DNA from: Terrilactibacillus sp. S3-3
GTDB taxonomy: Bacteria > Bacillota > Bacilli > Bacillales > Sporolactobacillaceae
Assembly: GCA_030437565.1 (NCBI GenBank)
Contig: CP129291.1
Span: 2,976,001 to 3,040,000, forward strand
Direction of reading: 5' to 3'
Length of the DNA stretch: 64,000 nt
Under the pieces are notes generated by a model. That model did no database searches, was not told the DNA's origin, and saw nothing but the letters and a program-made list of their open reading frames with translations. This document shows, in pieces, positions 20,902-29,984 of this stretch. A program made the translations under genes and the position numbers. Each line of letters begins with the position of its first letter. Within the stretch, counting starts at the first letter, position 1.

Positions 20902-22389
20902 ATGATGATCCTATTGAAGCAGAAGCAAGAAATTTTATTAATGTATTTAAGAGAGGAGCGATCCCAAAGAGAGATTGCGAGAGAAACCGGTGTTGATCGG
21001 AAGACCATTCGGAAATATATTCGCGCTTATGAGCAGAAATTAAGCGAACTGAAAAAGACGAATGGCAGCCTTGATCGAGGGGAATTGATCCGAGAGTTGG
21101 TTGAGGTTCCAAAATACCGAGTGAACAACCGGAAAAAGCGTGTGATGACTGAAGAAATTGAACAGAGGATTCAAGACTATCTTCGAGAAAACGCGGAGAA
21201 ACGGCGACAAGGCGTTCGCAAACAACAAAAGAAACCGATGGATATTTTCGAAGCCCTCAAGTCAGAAGGATTCTCTGTGAGTTACAGTACTGTTCTTCGA
21301 ACGATTCGACAACTCGAGAAAAAAGCAAAGGAGGCCTATATTAAGGGAACGTATACACCAGGAGACATTTGTGAATTTGATTGGGGTGAGGTCAAAATTA
21401 AGATTGGAGGAAACTTGAGAATTTTTCAAATGGCTGTTTTTACTTCAGCTTATGGAAATTATCGAATGGCCTATCTTTTTACAAAGCAAAAAACCGAATG
21501 TTTTCAAGAAGCTCATACCTTATTCTTTCAGGAGGTTGGCGGCGTCTACCGGACCATGGTCTACGACAATATGCGCGTCGCTGTCAAACGATTCGTCGGC
21601 CCTAGCGAAAAGGAACCGACTGAAGGGCTGCTCAAGCTTTCGATGTATTATCAATTTGGGTTTCGCTTCTGTAATACGCGTCGTGGCAATGAAAAAGGGC
21701 ATGTCGAACGAAGTGTGGAAGTCATTCGCAGAAAGGCTTTTGCCTTTAAGGACGCTTTTGAAAGCCTTGAGGAAGCTAACGCTTATTTGTATCAAGTCTG
21801 CGTAGGTTTGAATCAGAAAGCCCAGCTGAACCGCGACAATCAAAGCGCCGAAACCTGTTTGGAAGCGGAACGGCCTTCTCTTCTACATCTCCCTGAACCG
21901 TTTGACGCCGCTCGGTATGTGAATGCGCGTGTGGACAAGTATTCCACCGTTGTGATTGATCAGAATCATTACTCGGTTCCTGATTATTTAGTCGGCGAGC
22001 AGGTCAAAGTCAAGGTCTATACGAATCGGATTCAGTGTTTTCATGAAGAGAAAAAAGTCGCCGAGCATTCACACCTGTCAGGCTGCCATGAATGGAGCCT
22101 GCAGATTGAGCACTACCTTGAGACCCTAAAGAAAAAGCCTGGTGCATTAGCTGGTAGTACAGCACTGCAACAGGCAGATCCAAAGCTCAAAAATATTTAT
22201 CACACTTATTATACCAGTCATGAGCGTGATTTTATAGACCTCATCCACTATTTAAATAAGGGGGCGACATTGGATGAGGTGGAGCAAAGCATTCAAGAGC
22301 TTCAGAAAATAGGTCTAAACCATGTGACCACTGATAAAATCAAAGCCGTATGCGCCAAAAATCAGATGGGGAATAGCCCTGTTCCGTGA
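20902..22389 (+). CDS. istA: IS21 transposase IstA
   Basis: 495 residues, intact. An N-terminal helix-turn-helix (SQREIARETGVDRKTIRKYI) binds the ends. The catalytic DDE core follows: ICEFDWGEVKI (first Asp), MVYDNMRVAV (second Asp) and RGNEKGHVERSVEVIRRKAF (Glu). The C-terminal beta-barrel part includes VVIDQNHYSVPDYLVGE. It starts at ATG 20902 or 20905; GGGGAGATGGGGGG lies just upstream. Works with the IstB ATPase to move the element. Confidence 0.95.
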   Translation: MMILLKQKQEILLMYLREERSQREIARETGVDRKTIRKYIRAYEQKLSELKKTNGSLDRGELIRELVEVPKYRVNNRKKRVMTEEIEQRIQDYLRENAEKRRQGVRKQQKKPMDIFEALKSEGFSVSYSTVLRTIRQLEKKAKEAYIKGTYTPGDICEFDWGEVKIKIGGNLRIFQMAVFTSAYGNYRMAYLFTKQKTECFQEAHTLFFQEVGGVYRTMVYDNMRVAVKRFVGPSEKEPTEGLLKLSMYYQFGFRFCNTRRGNEKGHVERSVEVIRRKAFAFKDAFESLEEANAYLYQVCVGLNQKAQLNRDNQSAETCLEAERPSLLHLPEPFDAARYVNARVDKYSTVVIDQNHYSVPDYLVGEQVKVKVYTNRIQCFHEEKKVAEHSHLSGCHEWSLQIEHYLETLKKKPGALAGSTALQQADPKLKNIYHTYYTSHERDFIDLIHYLNKGATLDEVEQSIQELQKIGLNHVTTDKIKAVCAKNQMGNSPVP

Positions 22390-22493
22390 AATTCAGAAGA
22401 GACGAAGGCCATTACCCATCAGGCAGAGCGCCATCTCAAAATGTACGATGAATTATTCGACACCGCAGGAGTCGGATACTAAGGGGTATGAGT

Positions 22494-23267
22494 ATGAGCA
22501 AACAGAAGAACATGAGCGATATCATTTTTCAGTACTGTAAGGACATCAAGTTACCGACGATTCGAGAATGTTTTCAAGAGCAGATCGAATCGGCAAACAT
22601 ACGAGACTTGAGCTATGAAACCTTTTTAGCCGAGCTGTTACAAAAGGAGTGGGATGCCAGAAAACAGACCGCACAATTTAATCGTATTCGCCGCGCCAAA
22701 TTTCCCTATAAAAAATACTTGGAAGATTTGTCAGTGAAAGACCTGCCGGAGGATGCCCAAAAGAAATATAAACAGCTTAAAACGCTTCAATTCATCAAAG
22801 AAGGGAGAAATCTGATCTTAGCTGGCAATCCGGGAACGGGAAAAAACACACACGGCGATCGGATTGGGCATCAGAGCCTGTGAAGAAGGTATAGTGTTTG
22901 GTTTACTACCGTCCCTCTACTGATTAATCAAATGAAAGAATGCCGTTCAGAACGGACGCTGCGCGCTTTCCAAACGCGTTTTGAAAAATATGATCTGGTG
23001 ATTGTGGATGAGATGGGCTACATCTCTTTTGACAAGGAGGGAGCCGAACTGTTATTTACCCATCTCTCCCTTCGTGCCGGGAGAAAATCCACCATCATCA
23101 CGACCAATTTATCCTTTGAGCGGTGGGGAGAAATCTTTCAGGATCCTGTCATGACCGCAGCCATGATTGATCGCCTCACCCACCAAGCCTATTTAGTCAA
23201 TATGAACGGTAATTCCTATCGCATGAAGGAAACCAAAACGTGGCTTGAACAGCAACAAATCGGTTAA
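22494..23267 (+). pseudogene. istB: IS21 helper ATPase IstB, two frameshifts
   Basis: The N-terminus (LPTIRECFQEQIESA, LSYETFLAELL) and the Walker A loop GNPGTGK are in the first frame. An extra A after GTGK and a second slip near 22890 move the frame until LINQMKECRSERT. Walker B (YDLVIVDEMGYI) and the sensor block TIITTNLSFERW are in the last frame. Normal IstB is about 255 residues, as here. ATG 22494 is preferred because AAGGGG lies at the right distance. If the lesions are real, the copy could only move with IstB from elsewhere. Confidence 0.85.
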
Positions 23268-23333
23268 AAGTGTTAAGGCTCTTCGGTGTTTTCTGTGGTG
23301 CTCCACAATTCTGCCGATGGATAGCCCATTCTA

Positions 23334-23441
23334 GTCCCTTCTTCACCTAACCACTTGGCAGCGGATAGCGCGCAAGGGTCAAGCGGTTTGGCTTGACGCT
23401 TAAGCGCTATCTGCTAGTCTATCCTGAGGTGAGGAAGGGAC
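23334..23441. ncRNA. Large imperfect stem-loop in the non-coding tail of IS21
   Basis: Three nested stems are visible: GTCCCTTCTTCACCT with 23427-23441 (one G-T pair), AGCGGATAGCGC with 23404-23415 (one mismatch), and GTCAAGC with GCTTGAC (23378-23384 and 23391-23397). Together they fold a region of about 108 bases into one long arm. It could be a structured RNA, or a nested miniature element that jumped into the IS. No gene overlaps it. Confidence 0.45.
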
Positions 23442-23750
23442 GGAGCCCGCACAATCCAACTGGGCACTGATCCTAAAGTGTTCAAAATTTCGATACACCG
23501 TAAGTCTCATGCGTTTGCGAGTCTTGATTTTGGGTTCACGCCTTATGTACTTGCATGGGTGTAGGGTGCCTGAAGGTTTTAGTTATTTTATGCCCTAAAT
23601 ATTCGCGTTTCATGGCCAAGAATCAAAGTCAAAATAGTTTGAAAAAAAGCAGGAAGATTAGATTTACTGACCCATTCCCCCATTGAAAGAGTAGATGAGG
23701 TGGGGGAATTTTAAATGACTACATGGGGGATTTTTCAGTTGACAAATACA

Positions 23751-23893
23751 GCTCTACCTTCTGCAATATACCTTTCCCTATTTGCCAGGTATTCTTCAAC
23801 AGTTAATTCATTCATACCTTGTTCTTGATCTTTTAACTGCCTTGCAAATTCTTCCGGATCATGTTTTGTATTTCTATCCAACAAGAAAAACGG
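23751..23893 (-). pseudogene. 5' fragment of the split Ntox15 toxin cassette
   Basis: Reads KHDPEEFARQLKDQEQG then MNELTVEEYLANRERYIAEGRA up to the IS junction. This is the helical linker that precedes Ntox15 domains. No delivery domain (LXG, WXG) or good start site lies upstream; the frame instead runs back into the terminator of the yezG operon. It therefore looks like an orphan toxin tip stored behind a complete LXG toxin operon. Confidence 0.65.
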
Positions 23894-23930
23894 CTTTCTG
23901 ATCACGCTGAAGTGATAAGAAAGCCGTTTT
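23887..23930 (-). terminator. Terminator after yezG
   Basis: AAAACGGCTTTCTGATCAC pairs with GTGATAAGAAAGCCGTTTT with a single bulge and a six-base loop; T residues follow on the minus strand. It ends the LXG toxin and immunity transcript about 110 bases after the yezG stop. Confidence 0.8.
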
Positions 23931-24037
23931 AATGACTCATTCAGCCAATCCATTTGAGATGTAGTCGAGTCAAAGAAAGTTAGATTTTTAGAAAAATCAC
24001 CCCCCAAACAGTAGAAAATGACGCTTTAGGGAATCAT

Positions 24038-24517
24038 TCAGGATATTGTTATTGCTTTTTTTTTATACTCTTCAATTATCTTGAAATCCCGTTGTCTGTT
24101 CTCATTTGGCATGATGCCTAATTTTTCATATTCCCAAATTACTTGTTGCTCATAGCTGTCGTCATTTTCTAAATTTCTATAATTATAGTCAATATTAAAT
24201 TTTCCATTTGATGTCAATTCAAATGTTAAATTAGTCCACTGTTCTTGTTTTTGATTTTTAAATTCATCCCATAATTCTCTTAGATATCCATATAATTGAT
24301 ATAATTGATGATTAACTTCATCTTCATTAACATTATCCATATCTTCAATATCTAAACTATAAATAGGTGTTTCTTTTTTTTATGAATAGAAATAGGTTCG
24401 ATTACTCCACTCTGTTATTTCGGAGTATAATAACACTTTGTCCCAAGATTCAGGAATAATTAAATTTAATTGTCGTCCTATTTTTTGATATAGTTGCTCC
24501 ATTCTTTCCTTATTCAT
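24038..24517 (-). pseudogene. yezG: YezG-family (DUF600) immunity protein, one frameshift
   Basis: The start ATG 24517 gives MNKERMEQLYQKIGRQLNLI and PESWDKVLLYSEI, the classic N-terminus of YezG proteins, which block the nuclease tip of YeeF-type LXG toxins. The frame slips in the T run at about 24368-24380, after which EDEVNHQLYQLYGYLRELW, WTNLTFELTSNGKFNIDY and IWEYEKLGIMP follow. Length about 160 residues, normal. Its ribosome site GGAGGT is made by the last codons of the toxin gene, so the two are translationally linked. Confidence 0.8.
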
Positions 24518-24521
24518 TCAT

Positions 24522-26530
24522 TTATTTACCTCCATATATATTTTCCAAGACTTCCACAGATTTTTTACCATCAATTTTATACTTTATTTCAAACCTGCTT
24601 GGTCGTAAAGACTGCTCTTCATATATTGGTTTTATATCTACCAGAACTTGCTGACCTTCTCTTAAAGCTTTTGCCCAAGCGTATTCAAGTTTTTTTATAA
24701 GCACTAAGATTTACATTTCCATTCATTGCAACTATATTATCAATAAGAGGTGAACCATTAAATTGAGTACCGATTAAATGTCCTCCATGATCTCCCTTAG
24801 TACTAGGAGCTATAACCCTATCCTCTCCTCCGGCAGCTAACTGATGTTTGGGGTCACGTACACCCATCTCCAACGTTAACTCTCCCGAAGCCCTCTCAAT
24901 TCTTCCTAAATCGTCTGTTTGATATCGATATCCATTTGTTTCATATTTGACATTAGGCTTTAATTTAAATTCATCTAAAAAATGACTTCCATCTCTAATA
25001 ATATCTTCTGCAGGCCTATTAGCTCCCTTAACCGTATTATCCTTAATCCCCGCTTCGCTGTCCACTCTTTCTGCCTTCGTTATCGTTTGGCCCTTTTCAG
25101 GCAGCGGCCTCACTTGTTCAACCGTTCGTCCTTCGCCGGCCGATGCCCCGGCAAAAGCGACCTGATCCAAAGGATCCTTCGTATAAGCAGAGCGGAGTTT
25201 GCTGAGACTGGTGGCGGCTTGTTCTTTGAAAGAAGGCACGGCGCCAGGCTCTTTCGCCGCCCGTGAGAGGGCCCCTTCTTCGCTAACAGCTCGGCCCGCT
25301 CCTTTAAGGCCGACCATCGCCGCCATCGCCTGGGTAAAGCTTTGTCTTTGCTCCTCGGCTGACACCGGATGGCCGAAGATATCCTTTCCTGTAAAAGCCT
25401 CGCCCATGCCGTTTGCCGCCACCAGGCCGTAGAGGCCTTTGTCGCTCTGCTCGAGGACGCGCAGCGCTTTCGGTGTTTGGTAGGCGGCCAAAGCATGGTC
25501 CGCCGCACTCAGGCCGCGGGCCGTTTTATAGATCGCCCGCCCGCCTTTGACTGCCCAGCCCACCCAGCCAATGAACGGGATAAACCCGGCCGCGGCCATC
25601 GCACCGGCCGTAACGCGCTGGGCGGCGGTCAGCCGCTGGCCCGTCACCGGGTCAACCCCGCGAGTGGCTCTGATGTAATCGTTATACCCGCTGACTTCGG
25701 CGGTAAACGTGAGAGCGGCTTCCCACTCTTTTTCATACCAAGGCCGGTTCGCCCGGACCTCCTCTTTCTTCTCCAATTCACGGTCTTTTTCCTGCTGCTT
25801 CTTATAGTCGAGGTACGCCGCCGTTTCCCGTTCCTTCTCGCCCTGCAATTGGTAGACGGTGCTGTCATGATAAGCCTCGGCGTCGTCGAAATGGATCGGC
25901 GAGACATCGCCGCCCTGGCGTGTTGCTCCGATCAGTTCGGCAAACAGCGCCGCCGCGTATTGCTGGTCACTTTCGGAGCCGCTGTATTCTTGAACGAGCG
26001 CTTGATCCAGCTCGCGAACGGCCTCCGCCGTTTGTGTTCGCTTGAGATCCGCTTTGTCCAGCTCGTCGTCAACAGCCTCCGTTGAAAACGGATCGAGCGA
26101 CACAAGATCGGAAATGCTGCTCAGAATGTCGTCGATCGTTTCCCGCTGGTCATAGACCATGTCCTTCGACCGACGGTACCCGTTTGCGAGTTCCTGTTCT
26201 AGAAAGGGGACGGCCACCACCGTGTCCATGTCCCCTGATGAATCTTTGTCCCCTGATAAACCTTTGTCCTCAATCGCGCCGGGAACGCCGTTAAAAAACG
26301 CAATCTGCCGATCAATCAGCCGCAGCCAGGCATTGATCACATCAATCTGCGCCTGATAGAATTCTTTGATCGCCTGCGCCCCTTTTACCCTTAAAGTCAT
26401 CCAACGTCGTGATGTTCTGAAAAGCGGTCCTTAAGTCCTGAAACTGCCCCCTGAGCGCCTCGTACTGTTTGGCCCGGGCCTTCATCGCCGCGATCAGGGT
26501 TTGTGCTTCGAATATCGTCGTCTCTCCCAT
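24522..26530 (-). pseudogene. yeeF: LXG polymorphic toxin with NucA/NucB-like nuclease tip, two frameshifts
   Basis: Exported by the type VII system to kill neighbours. The N-terminal LXG domain begins GETTIFEAQTLIAAMKARAK and runs as long helices through FYQAQIDVINAWLRLIDRQI. A pre-toxin helical hairpin follows (GAMAAAGFIPFIGWVGWAVK). The C-terminal endonuclease has DRVIAPSTKGDHGGHLIGTQ then IDNIVAMNGNVN, the non-specific nuclease motif of the Endonuclease_NS_2 group seen in B. subtilis YeeF. Frames shift near 26390 and 24710. Total about 665 residues. The DHGGHL catalytic block is intact. Confidence 0.85.
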
Positions 26531-26562
26531 TGGCTCCCTGCCCCCTTATTTAATGAATGGCT

Positions 26563-26770
26563 TCATCCTGCCGTTTCCAAAGCTGCACATTGGCTCGGTA
26601 TCCGTATTTTTTGAACTTCCTCTATGTACTCCGCCAAGAGGCACTGCAAAGCTTGTCCATATTTCCGCCAGTCTCCTTGTCCATACGGTCAGCCAAGTTT
26701 GATTTGGCTGGCCTTAATCAGTCGATCTTGTCATCCAAAACAACTGATTGTGGAGACAAGGCGCCAAAAA
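26563..26770 (-). pseudogene. Possible small coiled-coil partner of the LXG toxin (degraded)
   Basis: A leftward frame reads GDWRKYGQALQCLLAEYIEEVQKIRIPSQC and ends at TGA 26563, with an earlier in-frame stop near 26690. LXG operons usually begin with one or two small helical chaperone-like genes (DUF5082/DUF5344 types), and this piece sits in that place. There is no recognised motif, so this is only a guess from position and composition. Confidence 0.25.
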
Positions 26771-27434
26771 TATGAGTCAGCCGCCGGATGGCGCCCGAGG
26801 TTGAATCCCCTTATTTGTAGCTGGTGCAACTGAATTTTTTTTATTATCGAAAAAATGTCTTTATCTCTATCATAAACACGGAGCCAAGAAAAACATGAAC
26901 GGAAGGTACCACATTCACACCATTTTTTGAAAAAATTGCATACTAAATGACACTAATCGACAAAAAATGGCAGGCCTTTATGACTAGCTTTCTTATTGAA
27001 CTATTAATAGGTAAGTTTCATGACAATCCATTCTCTACTCCGCTTGATCCATAGTTTTTGGCAATGCTTTGGTCAATCAAAGTATCACTTCAATAGGGTA
27101 TCGTGCATAACACCGTTATTTCTACTCTTTTCGCAATATCCGCTTTCTGAGAAAAAAGAAATTTAGTTCCCGTCACAAATGCCTTTCGCCCCCGTGTATC
27201 CCCCGACATTACATTGACTGGATTTTTAATCTAACATCCACCTTGGAACAACTGGGAGGCATTCTGGCTTTGCATGTATCCGATCTCTTATTTTTACAGT
27301 TCTGTTTGTTAGGCATCAAATTTCCACCCTATTTTTTCCTTTTTAAAATGTATTGGAATTATTTGTGTTAGCATTACCATTCTAATATTTTGTGTTAAAG
27401 TTAAATCTGCACTGTATGTGGGGGAGGTTTAACC
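26771..27434. other. Gene-free stretch
   Basis: AT-rich DNA with no supported open frame, hairpin or repeat. It would hold the promoter of the leftward LXG operon and of the rightward DUF554 gene. Confidence 0.6.
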
Positions 27435-28147
27435 GTGTTTATCTTGGGGGCTCTTGTCAACGGCATCGCGATTTTATTTGGAACACTGGTGGGGAGGCTG
27501 TTCCGGCAAATCTCGGAACGGATGAAAGAAACCGTTATGTACGGCATTAGTTTGGCCGTTATTCTATTAGGCATTCAAATGAGTCTAAAAACGCAGCATT
27601 TTCTGATCGTATTAATCAGTCTGGTCATCGGCGGCGTGATCGGCGAACAACTGGATATTGAGAGCTGGCTGGTCAAACTTGGAAAATGGCTAGAAAGTAA
27701 AGTCGGCTCCAAAAAAGCCGGGAACGTCGGCCTCGCTTTTGTCACATCGACTTTAATTTTCGCTGTCGGCGCCATGGCCATTATCGGGGCATTGGACAGC
27801 GGTATGCGCCACGACCATACGATTCTATACATGAAGTCGGTGTCCGATGGCTTTGTCGCCCTTATTCTCAGCACGACACCGGCATTGGCGTGATCTTTTC
27901 GGCGATACCGGTTTTTTTATATGAAGGATTCATTGCTTTATTTGCCACACAAATTGGTTCCTTTGTGCCGGCCGATGTTTTGAATCAATTGACAACCGAA
28001 TTATCGGCAACGGGCGGCCTGCTGATTGTCGCAATCGGATTAAATCTCATGAACTTAACGAAAATCAGGGTGGCCAATCTTCTGCCCAGCATGGCCATTG
28101 TTCCTGTGATTATCTTCGGTCTTCGACTCTACCATATGTTTATGTGA
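27435..28147 (+). pseudogene. DUF554 membrane protein (YdfK-like), one frameshift
   Basis: About 237 residues with seven helices. The N-terminal GALVNGIAILFGTLVG, the central VIGGVIGEQLDIESWL and FVTSTLIFAVGAMAIIGALDSG, and the C-terminal GGLLIVAIGLNLM are the DUF554 hallmarks. The two frames meet at 27885-27893 (GGCATTGGCGTG), where a single base restores PALAVIFS. DUF554 proteins are thought to be transporters but no substrate is established. GTG 27435 follows GGGGGAGG. Confidence 0.8.
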
Positions 28148-28152
28148 AAAAA

Positions 28153-28191
28153 GGCTGTGCTGAAAGTCAACGTTCGACTTTCAACACAGCC
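28153..28191. terminator. Terminator between convergent genes
   Basis: GGCTGTGCTGAAAGTC pairs with GACTTTCAACACAGCC (one mismatch). It lies between the stops of DUF554 and hyuB. Confidence 0.8.
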
Positions 28192-28209
28192 CTAACCGAT
28201 CCTCGTCAA

Positions 28210-29984
28210 TTAATGCCCGCTCCGCAGTTTATTCGTTTCGTCCCAGTCTATTTCTCCATTTTGGATCACGACACCAAAATCGGCCGCAGCGCTTTCCAGT
28301 GAAAAGTAGCCGTCAAGGACATCGGCAAGCACCAATTCCGGATCGCGTTCGTATGGATCGCCGTATCCGCCGCCGCACGGCCGATGATGATTTGCAGAAC
28401 ATCGCCTTTATGCGTTTTTTTTTTTATACGGCACTTTTGACGGCAGGGCCGTTTCATGTCCTTCATCATCGCAGAAGATTAACTTGCTCGGCGTCCCGTC
28501 TTTTCCGCCGTCAAAACCCCATGGCGAATATTTTTGGCCTTCTCCTTCGACGGAAAATCCGTCTTCGTCTGTAAAGGCAATCTCACGGACAGGACCGACA
28601 CCGCCTCGATACTTTCCGGCCGCTGCCGAGTTATCCGGAAGCTCATATCTTATAACATTTAAAGGATGATGGGATTCGATATCTTCAATCGGATTATTTC
28701 GTGTGTTGGCATACAGCACATCAATCGAATCGATCCCGTCTTTTTCATAACGGCCTCCGGAACTGCCTGCCATAATGTCCATGTAAACCCAGTATTTTTT
28801 CATCAATCATCCCGCTGTAAGCCACCATATACAAGTTACCGATCCCGGCGCAGATTTGTTTCGGTACTGCCTGCCCTAAAGCGTAATGGTGTCGGCCAGG
28901 GCGTTGCCCGGACAGAATCGGGAAATCGTCGGCGTCGGATAGGTCGGATTGACCAGTGTTCCTTCCGGAGCAATGATTTTTATTGGCCGAATCAGGCCGG
29001 CGTTCTGAGGGATATAGCCGAATTTTTCCGAATCCAGCAATATCGTCCGGATCGTTAAATAAACGGCCATGTCGACGGTTCCCTCAAGAGGCATGTTGAT
29101 CGGGCGATCCGATACCTGCTCGGAGGTGCCGGTGAGATCAACGACCATGTCATCACCTTTGACTTTAAGGGTCACTTCAAGTTTTAAATCTTTCCTTTTT
29201 GGATCCGGGCTGTCCAGATAGCCGTCGATATACCCCACCGAATGATAATCCCCGTCAGGAATCTTTGCAATTTCATGGCGCAAAACGCGCTCTGAATAGT
29301 CAATCATATAATCGCTGGCCGCCCGAACCGTATCCAGGCCAAATTTTTCAACGATTTCAAGATAGCGTTCCGCCCCAATAGGCAGGTCGCAATCTGCGCC
29401 TCCATATCGCCGACGACCATGTCGGTGGCCCGGACATTATCACGAATCATCCGCCAAACCATATCGACCGGTTTGCCTTCTTCATACACCTTGATCGCCT
29501 TAAACTGCAAGCCTTCCGCAAAGCAGTCGACCGCGTCAATAATCCCGATAGAGCCCGGAGACAAAGCGCCCAAATCCAACTGGTGGGCCGTCGAGCAGGA
29601 AAAGCCGATTAACTGGCCTTGATAATAGACAGGGACAAAGAATCCGACATCGGGCTGGTGCGTGGCTCCGTAGTAGGTCGAGTTATGGAGGATGACATCG
29701 CCCGGTTTAAAATCATAGCCTCGCTCGGCCATGATTTTTCTGATTCCACGCAGATAACCCGGAATCGGCCCTGATTGCAGCGGCGTGCTGTTGATCGATT
29801 CGCATAATTGCCAGCCGTTTTTTCATCAAGCAAAGCACAGCCGAAGTCATTTGATTCGCGGATAATACTTGAATAAGACATGCGCGCCAATTTATGACCC
29901 ATTTCAATCGCAACATTTTTCAGCGCGCCGCTGACCACTTGAGCAGTAATCGGATCGATCGTTTTTTTTTTGTGAGCTGACCAT
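28210..29984 (-). pseudogene. hyuB: Hydantoinase/oxoprolinase B subunit, several frameshifts
   Basis: HyuB works with HyuA to open five- or six-membered cyclic amide rings, using ATP. The start ATG 29984 directly follows the hyuA stop (TGAATG). Family blocks appear in order: RMSYSSIIRESNDFG, FKPGDVILHNSTYYG, LDLGALSPGS, DMEAQIAT, INMPLEGT, ISRFCPGNALAD, MAGSSGGRYEKDG and IIIGPCGGGYGDPYERDP. Slips lie in runs of ten T (29962-29971) and eleven T (28415-28425) and at about 29800, 29330, 28870 and 28800. Joined length about 590 residues, as expected for this family. Confidence 0.85.

Larger units (their letters stand above)
20795..23750 (+). mobile_element. IS21-family insertion sequence, 2,956 bp
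   Basis: The element begins TGTATATAG and ends AATACA, giving the TG...CA tips expected of IS21. Each end carries two related repeats about 26 bases apart: TCTAAAAGTACCCCAT and CACTGAAAAGTCCCCCACT at the left, and, read inward, AACTGAAAAATCCCCCAT and CATTTAAAATTCCCCCACC at the right. Multiple terminal repeats are an IS21 trait. It carries istA and istB plus about 480 bases of non-coding DNA after istB. Confidence 0.9.

Noticed and set aside
25369-26085. 238-codon rightward frame inside the LXG toxin gene
   Set aside because: Antisense of the toxin; composition follows the coding strand, and there is no ribosome site.
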